A stretch of DNA of 64,000 nt, taken from JANQJA01 sp965267485 (GTDB lineage Bacteria > Pseudomonadota > Gammaproteobacteria > Pseudomonadales > Azotimanducaceae). A model generated the notes under the pieces. That model searched no databases and had not been told where the DNA came from. It saw only the letters and a list, made by a program, of their open reading frames with translations. The stretch covers positions 1,426,001 to 1,490,000 of the forward strand of contig OZ254080.1 of the NCBI GenBank assembly GCA_965267485.1. The letters are read 5' to 3'. Of the stretch, positions 52,776 through 59,795 are shown one piece after another. Position 1 is the first letter of the stretch, and the number at the start of each line of letters is the position of its first letter. Both the position numbers and the translations under genes were made by a program.

Positions 52776-53097
52776 GCACTCAGGTCAGGGGTAGGTCATA
52801 TCAGAGATGGGCGTCGCGCAGAGATTCGTACGCGCGGCTAGTGGATGGCAAGTGGCAGGCTCAAGCGCCGAGTCCACGTCGGCTAGTGTCTCCCGAGACT
52901 GCCTTGAGTCGTCGGTCAACTCTCTCCGGGGCCAACTACCCCCATGATCGTCACGTTCTCCTGTGGGGCTTGTAGCGAAGCTCACCGCTCTTGCGGCATG
53001 CGCTTCGCGGATTGCATTAACGAAATCTTGCTGGAATGCGTCGTTCAAACTTCCCTGTTTCTGTGCATGCTTTTGATGGAAATGTAGCATCGTAAAT
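52776..53097. other. Gene-free junction between core region and AT-richer island
   Basis: About 320 bases without a convincing gene, tRNA, integrase or direct repeat. A 101-codon minus-strand frame (52785-53090) has no family likeness or start signal. Base composition shifts from GC-rich in its left part to AT-rich at its right end. Confidence 0.5.
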
Positions 53098-53126
53098 TTG
53101 ACTGTCCCGAGTTACGTAAATAATGA
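53098..53126 (+). promoter_or_regulatory. Sigma-70-type promoter of the small plus-strand cluster
   Basis: TTGACT (53098-53103), a 17-base spacer and TAATGA (53121-53126), with TAATAT just beyond. It lies about 30 bases before ATG 53158 and shows why the longer frame starting at the TTG of the -35 box is not the true start. Confidence 0.6.
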
Positions 53127-53157
53127 TAATATACGAAGAAATATATGGCGAGAATTC

Positions 53158-53385
53158 ATGATGGCGCGAGATAGACGACAGAGGTTTGTTGAATTGGCGG
53201 AGAAGCGTACTGAAAAGGCGCTCAGGCAGATCAGACTAATCGGCAATCTGGCAGATACCAGCAACTACGAGTACACGGAAAGTGACGTTGAGAAAATCAT
53301 GGCTGTGCTGAGGAGGGCGATTGATGACTGCGAAACGAGGTATGCCCTAGGTGGCAAGGATGTAGACGAAGTCTTCAAACTCTAA
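53158..53385 (+). CDS. Small helical protein of unknown function
   Basis: 75 residues from ATG 53158 (a second ATG follows at 53161). Entirely helical and charged: RQRFVELAEKRTEKALRQIRLIGNLADTSNYEYTESDVEKIMAVLRRAID. From memory, similar small LIGNLA-type proteins occur near mobile and defence genes, but no function is known. First gene of a three-gene plus-strand cluster with AT-richer composition. Confidence 0.7.
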   Translation: MMARDRRQRFVELAEKRTEKALRQIRLIGNLADTSNYEYTESDVEKIMAVLRRAIDDCETRYALGGKDVDEVFKL

Positions 53386-53403
53386 CTGTCGAGGAAATAT
53401 GAA

Positions 53404-53886
53404 ATGAGTGTCGAAAGCACCTTGGAGCGGATACCAGCTTGGGATGACAATGACTTGGCCAGGTTGCTAAAGAATGCGATGAGGCTCGCGTCTGAGCGCA
53501 AGCGGGAGACTGACGCAGAGAAAATTATCGATGGTGTTTCCCAAGAATGGGCACGACGCCTAACCCTATATGAAGAAAACCAGTATCGCGCCACGTCACC
53601 GGAAATCGGGGTGCTTGGATTCTTGGGTTATCACGTTGGCCAAGAAGGTGAACCCCAATGGAGAAGGCGCCAGATTTTGGACTACGTCCTTCGCTTTCCG
53701 TTGCCCCCTGTGGGTTCGCCCGCCTACATTGCTGAGTGGGGTAGCTCCGGGAGCGAGAAACGACGAACCAAATTATGCAACGTATTGCGCGGATTATCCG
53801 AGAATCCGGCTCATCGCAAGTCCGAAAAGGCGCTGGCGGAGTGGAAGGATGATCTGGAGTACATCCTCGAGGAAACAGCAAAATGA
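53404..53886 (+). CDS. Unknown protein, defence-island type
   Basis: 160 residues. N-terminal half is helical (RIPAWDDNDLARLLKNAMRLASERKR...IIDGVSQEWARRL); C-terminal half has GVLGFLGYHVGQEGEPQWRRRQILDYV, then LPPVGSPAYIAEWGSSGSEKRRTKL. From memory this C-terminal pattern recurs in uncharacterised proteins beside restriction and mobile genes; that is not verified. It starts 18 bases after the previous gene and overlaps the next by ATGA, so the three genes are one unit. Confidence 0.7.
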   Translation: MSVESTLERIPAWDDNDLARLLKNAMRLASERKRETDAEKIIDGVSQEWARRLTLYEENQYRATSPEIGVLGFLGYHVGQEGEPQWRRRQILDYVLRFPLPPVGSPAYIAEWGSSGSEKRRTKLCNVLRGLSENPAHRKSEKALAEWKDDLEYILEETAK

Positions 53887-54533
53887 CGCCCAATGGGAAA
53901 AGGCCTGTTCCCGATGTTTCTTCCGCGGACGTTAAAGCTATTTCACGACGCGCTACGAGCGGTAGTAGAGATGCCATGAAATCGTTGATTGAAGCGGGAC
54001 AGTTGCTTCAGCAGCATGGCAGGTATGCTGAGGCATCTGAAGTTCTTCTTGATGCAGCACGTTGTTTCCGAATTGACTCTTTTCGTGCGCGAACCTGCGC
54101 GGAGGAGGCAGAGAGCAAGATCAATGAGTTGTCGAATAGGTTATCGCTCATTGAAAGTTGGTCATTGCGTAATCGCGATGTCCTCCGGCCCCGTCCGCAG
54201 AGTCGCCCGGACCTCTCGGAAAGCGACTTCATGTCCTTAATCGAGAGGACTCTTTCCTCCAAAAATGACTTCTGTATTGTCGCTGACCGGCTGATCGATC
54301 AATTTTGGGCACAGGGATATCAATTTTCCTCGCCTGGAAACTCTCCGCGCCGAGTGCTTTTTCAGATACTACTTAGCGCGTTCAGTTATCGAGAGCTGAA
54401 TCACGGAAGCACTAAGATCCTGTGCCGTCCGGAGACGAGGTTGCTCTACGATGAACTCGTTGATATGACGATGCAAGAATTACTCGGCAGGGCCCAGCTG
54501 ACAGAATTTTCCTGCGAGAGACCATCTAATTAA
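53883..54533 (+). CDS. Unknown protein with helical-repeat N-terminus
   Basis: 216 residues. Residues 20-75 look TPR-like (SLIEAGQLLQQHGRYAEASEVLLDAARCFRIDSFRARTCAEEAESKI); the remainder (LIERTLSSKNDFCIVADRLIDQFWAQGYQF and the Arg-rich GNSPRRVLFQILLSAFSYREL) is unrecognised. Coupled by ATGA to the preceding gene. It converges tail-to-tail with the motor operon, only about 28 bases from the small last gene. Confidence 0.7.
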   Translation: MTPNGKRPVPDVSSADVKAISRRATSGSRDAMKSLIEAGQLLQQHGRYAEASEVLLDAARCFRIDSFRARTCAEEAESKINELSNRLSLIESWSLRNRDVLRPRPQSRPDLSESDFMSLIERTLSSKNDFCIVADRLIDQFWAQGYQFSSPGNSPRRVLFQILLSAFSYRELNHGSTKILCRPETRLLYDELVDMTMQELLGRAQLTEFSCERPSN

Positions 54534-54561
54534 ATGGAAACCCACAGAAAAATAGGCCTGC

Positions 54562-54858
54562 TTAAACGTCTTGAAGTCTAACCGACATGCTTTGCCAGCC
54601 CTCGGATGGTTCATTGGCCGTGATTCTTTTTGTCATCTCAATCACTTCTTCCCTTGTGACGGTTTGTCCCTTGATCATTGGCTCGCTTGTGAGTCGACTT
54701 GCGAAGAAACGCAAGCCGGCGGGAGTCAGTGAATAGTTGCCGTCTGGATGCTTGATCATATTTGGATGAGCGAAATTTCTCTTTGGTTTGAGGTGCGTTG
54801 CGTAATTCTTCATAAACACCTCAAGGGGGAAGCTCTCCCCAGACATGAGGCCCGTCAC
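54562..54858 (-). CDS. Small protein at the end of the motor operon
   Basis: 98 residues from GTG 54858. The central NMIKHPDGNYSLTPAGLRFFASRL resembles a winged-helix turn with a following helix. In-frame codons upstream to a TAA at about 54918 also read plausibly (AKRAYLQAILEVTG), suggesting the true start may be the non-standard CTG near 54903. No family recognised. It lies about 80 bases after the ZorC-like gene on the same strand. Confidence 0.5.
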   Translation of the reverse strand: MTGLMSGESFPLEVFMKNYATHLKPKRNFAHPNMIKHPDGNYSLTPAGLRFFASRLTSEPMIKGQTVTREEVIEMTKRITANEPSEGWQSMSVRLQDV

Positions 54859-54936
54859 TTCGAGGATAGCCTGAAGATAGGCGCGTTTCGCGTGTATTCG
54901 CAGGGGGCGGATTTACCAGTCTGTTGAGCTGAGGCA

Positions 54937-56787
54937 TTAGCGTTTCGGTTTCGAAAGTTCGTTGAGTCTGGACTCGATTTTTTCTAGGTCTGCCCGGGGC
55001 GTATCTACCATCTTGTATAGTTTTGCGGCTAGGTCGTTCAAACTATCTAGATCGTCCCAAACTCGTTGTGCAACCTTCGGCACTTGGGAGAAGTCCTGCT
55101 TTAGCTGATCAATATGCGTGGCTAGCAGCCTTTCGCCTTCAAGCCGTTCCGCTTTACTGCCTCTCGGTTTGGAAATTAGCCAATTGCCAAGTGACTCTCG
55201 TGCGATATCGCTGCCAAGCGAGATGGCTTCCTCAAGTTCTCTTCGCATTTTTGCGTATTGTTTCAATCTGTATGATTTGCCAGCATTTCGAAGTAGTGCC
55301 TGCACCTTAGTTGAGTCAGATGTTCCGTATTTGTTTAGAGCATTTTCGCGCTTATAAAAGTCGAACTCCCATTTGGCAAGCTCTTGATTCCGTCTCGCCA
55401 GATCCTCCTGGTCGGGAGTAGGCAATCCGATGCCTTTTTCATACACCGACAAATCGGGGGGCAGTCCACGGAAGCGTTTTACACTCTCGTCGGGAGTAAT
55501 CGAAAATTGTTCACGTAGCCATTTCTCTGCAGACCATTGCCAGCACCATCGATGATCGTGGACATCGTTCTGATGGGCTGAGCGGATGTCGTTGAGTGAA
55601 AGATTCTCTTCCTCAAAAAGCAGATATCTGTTTCGCGTATTCTTCGGGAAGATTCGGATCTCATCTGCCGTAGCTCGTAAGAAATCGACGATGATATGGC
55701 GATCAAACTCAAGAATAATCACTTCAGTACCGTGCTCGTCTCTCAGTGTCGTTGAATAGACATCGCGGGGAATCTCTTCCGCAGCTGTTTTCGGGACGAG
55801 GATGCGAACATTGGATATGCGGCTTTGGTAGTGCGACCAGAACAAACGCCGGCTCTTAAGCTGCCGTAGCTCATATTCCTCAAGCCTGAGCGTGGTCGCG
55901 TGGCGAGTAATCTCTTCAACAATATCTTCTACTTTGTGAAAGCAGCCAAAGTCCAGATGGCGGCTGAGTGTTCGCTGCGAATCAGGGCTCAATCTGTTCC
56001 AATAAGTGCTCTCATTTCTTGGGTCACAGTTTTGCTGTATCCAGTGGATAACAGCCGACGAGTCATCTAAACGAGTGAAAGATTTAATGATCGCATCAAT
56101 CGTTTTGGGCAGTCGTCCGTCATCGAGCCGCAGAAGGCATTCGTGGATCCACTCAGCGTGCTGCGTTACATCTAGGGACAAAACCTTGTTGGGGATCTCA
56201 TCGATGATTTTGCTTCCAATATCTCCGGTGTGTGCTAGATCACATTGTTCCAGAAAGTCTTCTGGAAAAAAGTCTTCTTCTACGGAGCGATCAAGTATTG
56301 CTTCGTAGTCACCTTTGTAAGCGTTGGAGATTGTTTCAAATAGCCTTTTGGTTGCTTCGTTGTCCGCCGCTTCCGTTAGGAGACCAAAGTAATCGAGTAA
56401 AACCGATGGGAAGTGAACGTCATCGCCTTCTATGAACCGGACGGAACGTGTCGCCGTTAAGGTCTTAAGCCGACTGTACTTAAGAATCGCTTTGAAAATT
56501 GTTGCGCAAAGGTCTGCGACTTGGTCATCAGTTTTTAATTCCTTCCATACTGCGGAGTCTTCAAAGAGGATTAACCACTCCAGAATAGAAATGTCCTCAA
56601 ACATCCCTGTTTTTAGCAGGCGAATAATCTCCCGAGTCTGCCGAAGCGGAAACCTGACTGGTGGTATTGAATCACTAGAAAGCTCGGAGCCCGTGGCAAT
56701 AGCTTCACCATGTTTTCTGGCCACTTCGGCCATTTTGACCGGGTGGGTTGCTCGCGTACCAAAGTGAATCCCGGTCCTGGCTGACAT
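54937..56787 (-). CDS. ZorC-like (EH-signature-type) protein
   Basis: 616 residues, soluble, from ATG 56787, sharing one base with the stop of the ZorB-like gene (TGATG), hence coupled. Residues about 1-330 are helical with no known motif. Residues about 325-470 carry RRLFWSHYQSRISNVRILVP, then VIILEFDRHIIVDFL and HDHRWCWQWSAEKWLREQF; this E...H/W arrangement resembles the EH-signature domain of ZorC from Zorya systems. The C-terminal 140 residues are charged helices. ZorC is thought to bind DNA and work with the ZorAB motor. The assignment rests on motif resemblance and gene order; a novel partner protein is the alternative. Confidence 0.6.
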   Translation of the reverse strand: MSARTGIHFGTRATHPVKMAEVARKHGEAIATGSELSSDSIPPVRFPLRQTREIIRLLKTGMFEDISILEWLILFEDSAVWKELKTDDQVADLCATIFKAILKYSRLKTLTATRSVRFIEGDDVHFPSVLLDYFGLLTEAADNEATKRLFETISNAYKGDYEAILDRSVEEDFFPEDFLEQCDLAHTGDIGSKIIDEIPNKVLSLDVTQHAEWIHECLLRLDDGRLPKTIDAIIKSFTRLDDSSAVIHWIQQNCDPRNESTYWNRLSPDSQRTLSRHLDFGCFHKVEDIVEEITRHATTLRLEEYELRQLKSRRLFWSHYQSRISNVRILVPKTAAEEIPRDVYSTTLRDEHGTEVIILEFDRHIIVDFLRATADEIRIFPKNTRNRYLLFEEENLSLNDIRSAHQNDVHDHRWCWQWSAEKWLREQFSITPDESVKRFRGLPPDLSVYEKGIGLPTPDQEDLARRNQELAKWEFDFYKRENALNKYGTSDSTKVQALLRNAGKSYRLKQYAKMRRELEEAISLGSDIARESLGNWLISKPRGSKAERLEGERLLATHIDQLKQDFSQVPKVAQRVWDDLDSLNDLAAKLYKMVDTPRADLEKIESRLNELSKPKR

Positions 56788-57440
56788 CAGATGCCTCTTT
56801 GCTGGCGAAACCATTGAAGGAACTCGTCGCCCTTGAACTGAAATCGAAATACGACCTTACGGTCTTTTGCGAGGTCTTCGGTTTGATTAGCGTCAGCTTC
56901 GCCGCGTCCAGCGGTGATTATTTTGTTCTGGAACACCGCCTTCTTTGGAAAGTCGATCTCGTCAATTGCCACATACACACTGTTTGAACGTCTCAAACTC
57001 AGCCACATATTGTAGTTTCTATCGCCCTCTGAGCTCGTGTGTCCCTCGATGACGACGTTGACGATTTGATCAGCTATCTCGGGCGTAGAGAATAACGTTC
57101 GGCTATAGATTGGAACGAAGTCCAACAGGAACTGTTTCCCAGCCGGCTTTAGATCTGCCTCATTCGAATCAAAGAGTACGGAGTCCAAGATACTTATGTC
57201 CCCGGTCTCCGGATTAAGCTCGGTGTTGATTCCAGCACTCTTAAGGGTCTGCTCCAGCGTTTGGATGATGATGATTCTGCTTCTTTTCGCCTGCTCAGCA
57301 GCCTCTGTTAGCTGCAGAAGGGTAACAATCAGCAATAGGGCGAATATCATCAAAAGACCTGACATGAGGTCTCCGATTGATAACCACGTACCGGTTTCGT
57401 CGATATCTCGTGAGGGTGAGGCTTTAAGAAAGCTATTCAC
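56787..57440 (-). CDS. zorB: ZorB-like MotB/OmpA-domain membrane protein
   Basis: 217 residues from GTG 57440. A short cytoplasmic start, one membrane helix with the ion-carrying Asp24 (SIGDLMSGLLMIFALLLIVTLLQL), a helical linker, and a C-terminal OmpA-like peptidoglycan-binding domain: LDSVLFDSNEADLKPAGKQFL, VVIEGHTSSEGDRNYNMWLSLRRSNSV, and AKDRKVVFRFQFK. This is the layout of the stator rod subunit in MotAB-like motors and ZorB. Overlaps the ZorA-like gene by eight bases upstream and the ZorC-like gene downstream. Confidence 0.85.
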   Translation of the reverse strand: MNSFLKASPSRDIDETGTWLSIGDLMSGLLMIFALLLIVTLLQLTEAAEQAKRSRIIIIQTLEQTLKSAGINTELNPETGDISILDSVLFDSNEADLKPAGKQFLLDFVPIYSRTLFSTPEIADQIVNVVIEGHTSSEGDRNYNMWLSLRRSNSVYVAIDEIDFPKKAVFQNKIITAGRGEADANQTEDLAKDRKVVFRFQFKGDEFLQWFRQQRGI

Positions 57441-59367
57441 GCCTCAGGGCCTTTGACTGGCTTTGCACTTCTTGCATTGCAACGACGAGGAGGTTTGCTG
57501 CCTCAGCTAACCTGCTATGAACAGCAGCTGCTGCATGGTCAAGCTCTTTAAAGTAGGCCTCCGAGTCCTGATGCGCCCGTTCGAAATAATCGTTCATCGC
57601 CTCTGGCATACGTTCCGTTATCTCGTTAAAGCGCTGGCTAGCCTCGCCGTATTGCTTCCTTAACATTCCAACTTCTCTGCTCACGGCCTTCGCTGCGTCC
57701 TCTAGTTGGCTGAAGACGCCTGCTTCCGTCATTCCGACTGCTTGGACGAGCTGGCCTACGGAACTTACGCCGTCTTTAAGTTTCTGATGCTGTTCGTCCA
57801 TTGCTGCAAATTGCTGCTGACGAAGCTGATGCTCTTGTTGAAAGGTTTCTTTGAACTGTTCGACAACTGCGGCAAGGCCTTCACGTTGACTCCCGAGTGT
57901 TTCCTCAAGCAAGTTGTTCTGAGATTCAAAAAACGCATTAAGGTTGTTTTGGTATTCCTCTCGAAAGGCCTCAAGTTCTTGCTGAACGACCGAAGACATC
58001 TGGGCTACCTTGCTGTCTATGTTCGCAAGTCCTTCGATCAAATTTGACTTCGCCTCGTTCATCAGAGCACCTGCCTCCTGACCGATCACTCGCAAGCTTT
58101 CATTTTGTTCGCCGAAAGCGGTAGAGGCTTTTTCTGCACTTTCCTCAAATGCTGCTCGTTGCGCGCTCATTCCCTCAATACTTTTGGCCAGTGCCGCGTT
58201 CATTTCTTGCGAGACCTGCTCTAACACCTCCCGGGTGTCAGCCTTAAACTCAGCGAGAGTTGCGCTGAGTGATTCTGCAAAAGCTTCGAGCTTGTCAAGA
58301 GTCTCTTGCTGGAATCGATTCAGAACTTTTGTTGTTTCAGCAAGGTCGACCATTACCTCATCAAGACGGGTGATGAGGGAGTCTATTGCTGAGCTGCTGC
58401 GTTCTGTTACTTCGGAAAGCCTTCGAATCTCAGAGCCTAGCGGGTCGACGATGTCTTGCCGGATTGCTTCCGTAAGCAGTCTGACGATTTCCTCGTTGGT
58501 ATCGCTTTTGATCGATCTAATAGCCTCGAGCTCTTGGTGGATACCTTTTACCACCGGTGCAAGTTCTTCCTTCACAGTCTTGTTAACAGCTTCGCCAACA
58601 GCGTTGGAGATCTCCGTTCCGTTAAAGCTGGTAAGAACCTGCTCCAAGTGTTTTGCCGCACGCGCCATGACCTGATTTGAACGTGCTACCTGTTGTAGCA
58701 GCGCTGTCTGTTCGTCCGGGGCGTCAGCGCTTTCAGCTGTACTTAATCTGTATAGAAGGTGTGCTGGAGAAATTGTTGCGCAGAGCTTTATTAACGGATC
58801 GCGTGTGGACTGGTATTGAGATTGACGGCTTTCTGCGTATCGGTGAAGGATGAGCATGTAAGTAAAAGAAGCAAAAAGGCCAGCAAGCGATGTGTAGAAG
58901 GCGGTCTTCATGCCGTCAAGAAGAGATGTTGCCGAGTTCAGAAGCGCAGTTGAATCCTGGTTCTCTGTATTGAAGTCAACTAGACCCAGCGAGATACCGA
59001 GGAAGGTTCCGAGAACACCCGCGGTCGTCAACAGCGCCGGAACAAATCGGTAAGGTGAGACAGGTAATCTTGGGAGCAATTCGTCGACGTCTGTGAACAA
59101 GAGATACGACCCATTCTCGGAAACGAGGAGATCTTCGCCATTTTCGGTGCGGGTTACGAAATACTGCTTTGAGAAGGTGGGAATTTCGAGCTTTTCGAAG
59201 TCTGCGATGCTTGGACGACTTGCTAGCCAATCGACGCCAGTCCTCACTGTCCTCAGTTCATTGAAGAACCGTGACGAGAGCTGTCTTTCCCGCCAGGCCC
59301 AATAGGCTGCTAACCCGAATATGAGCAGGATGATTCCCCAGCTAACAGTCTGGTAGTTAATCGCCAC
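57433..59367 (-). CDS. zorA: ZorA-like MotA/ExbB channel protein with long cytoplasmic tail
   Basis: 644 residues from GTG 59367 (GAGGAAA ahead). First helix at residues 8-26; MotA/TolQ/ExbB core with FVPALLTTAGVLGTFLGISLGL (about 107-128) and GMKTAFYTSLAGLFASFTYMLIL (about 153-175). Residues 180-644 are an uninterrupted coiled-coil-prone tail rich in Ala, Glu, Gln and Ser. In Zorya systems ZorA forms a five-subunit ion-driven channel around ZorB with such a tail reaching into the cytoplasm, where it senses or transmits phage injection. Its first 11 bases overlap the 118-residue gene. Confidence 0.85.
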   Translation of the reverse strand: MAINYQTVSWGIILLIFGLAAYWAWRERQLSSRFFNELRTVRTGVDWLASRPSIADFEKLEIPTFSKQYFVTRTENGEDLLVSENGSYLLFTDVDELLPRLPVSPYRFVPALLTTAGVLGTFLGISLGLVDFNTENQDSTALLNSATSLLDGMKTAFYTSLAGLFASFTYMLILHRYAESRQSQYQSTRDPLIKLCATISPAHLLYRLSTAESADAPDEQTALLQQVARSNQVMARAAKHLEQVLTSFNGTEISNAVGEAVNKTVKEELAPVVKGIHQELEAIRSIKSDTNEEIVRLLTEAIRQDIVDPLGSEIRRLSEVTERSSSAIDSLITRLDEVMVDLAETTKVLNRFQQETLDKLEAFAESLSATLAEFKADTREVLEQVSQEMNAALAKSIEGMSAQRAAFEESAEKASTAFGEQNESLRVIGQEAGALMNEAKSNLIEGLANIDSKVAQMSSVVQQELEAFREEYQNNLNAFFESQNNLLEETLGSQREGLAAVVEQFKETFQQEHQLRQQQFAAMDEQHQKLKDGVSSVGQLVQAVGMTEAGVFSQLEDAAKAVSREVGMLRKQYGEASQRFNEITERMPEAMNDYFERAHQDSEAYFKELDHAAAAVHSRLAEAANLLVVAMQEVQSQSKALRRE

Positions 59368-59713
59368 GAGTAATTTCCTCTAGCTCAGCGTCTGAAAACA
59401 ACTCTCGCGCGAGCCGTTTGGGAAGGTGTTCAGCGTCTCGCCGTTGAGCGCCATTCTGTAGGGTTAGAGGATTTAGCAACCTTACGCTGAACAACGCTTC
59501 TCCGTCTTCATTTGAATCGTCAGGCTTTAGGAAGACTTGGTCGGGGAACTCGCGAAGCAGGCGGGTCTGTAAAGATGATTTGCGGTCTCGAAGCATCGTC
59601 GTAACGGCGCTATGACTTCCGAATGATTCGATCGCCGACTTCCAAGCATGATTGAATGCCACAATTTGGGTCACCAGCGACTCTAGGGTTTTCTGTTCCT
59701 GATTGTTTGTCAT
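59357..59713 (-). CDS. Unknown small protein, first gene of the motor operon
   Basis: 118 residues from ATG 59713. Helical, no membrane segment: TLESLVTQIVAFNHAWKSAIESFGSHSAV..MLRDRKSSLQTRLLREF, then an acidic tail (ELFSDAELEEITRGD). No family recognised. It overlaps zorA by 11 bases, so it is likely part of the same complex or its regulation. A -24/-12-like sequence lies about 28 bases upstream of the predicted start of translation. Confidence 0.7.
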   Translation of the reverse strand: MTNNQEQKTLESLVTQIVAFNHAWKSAIESFGSHSAVTTMLRDRKSSLQTRLLREFPDQVFLKPDDSNEDGEALFSVRLLNPLTLQNGAQRRDAEHLPKRLARELFSDAELEEITRGD

Positions 59714-59750
59714 CGGTGTTGGTACAGGTTGCTGCGCTACTCTAGCGTCT

Positions 59751-59768
59751 TTGCACGGTGCTTGCCCG
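59751..59768 (-). promoter_or_regulatory. Sigma-54-like site before the motor operon
   Basis: Minus strand CGGGCAAGCACCGTGCAA has GG and GC ten bases apart (-24 GGGCAAG, -12 GTGCA). It lies between the regulator stop and the small first gene, giving a leader of about 28 bases. The match is moderate and the adjacent regulator lacks the sigma-54 contact loop, so this is a candidate only. Confidence 0.4.
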
Positions 59769-59795
59769 CTTTGCTACCTGTCCAAAAATCAGCCA

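Noticed and set aside
52785..53090. Minus-strand frame of 101 codons at the island boundary
   Set aside because: No recognisable domain, poor start context, and composition changes within it.
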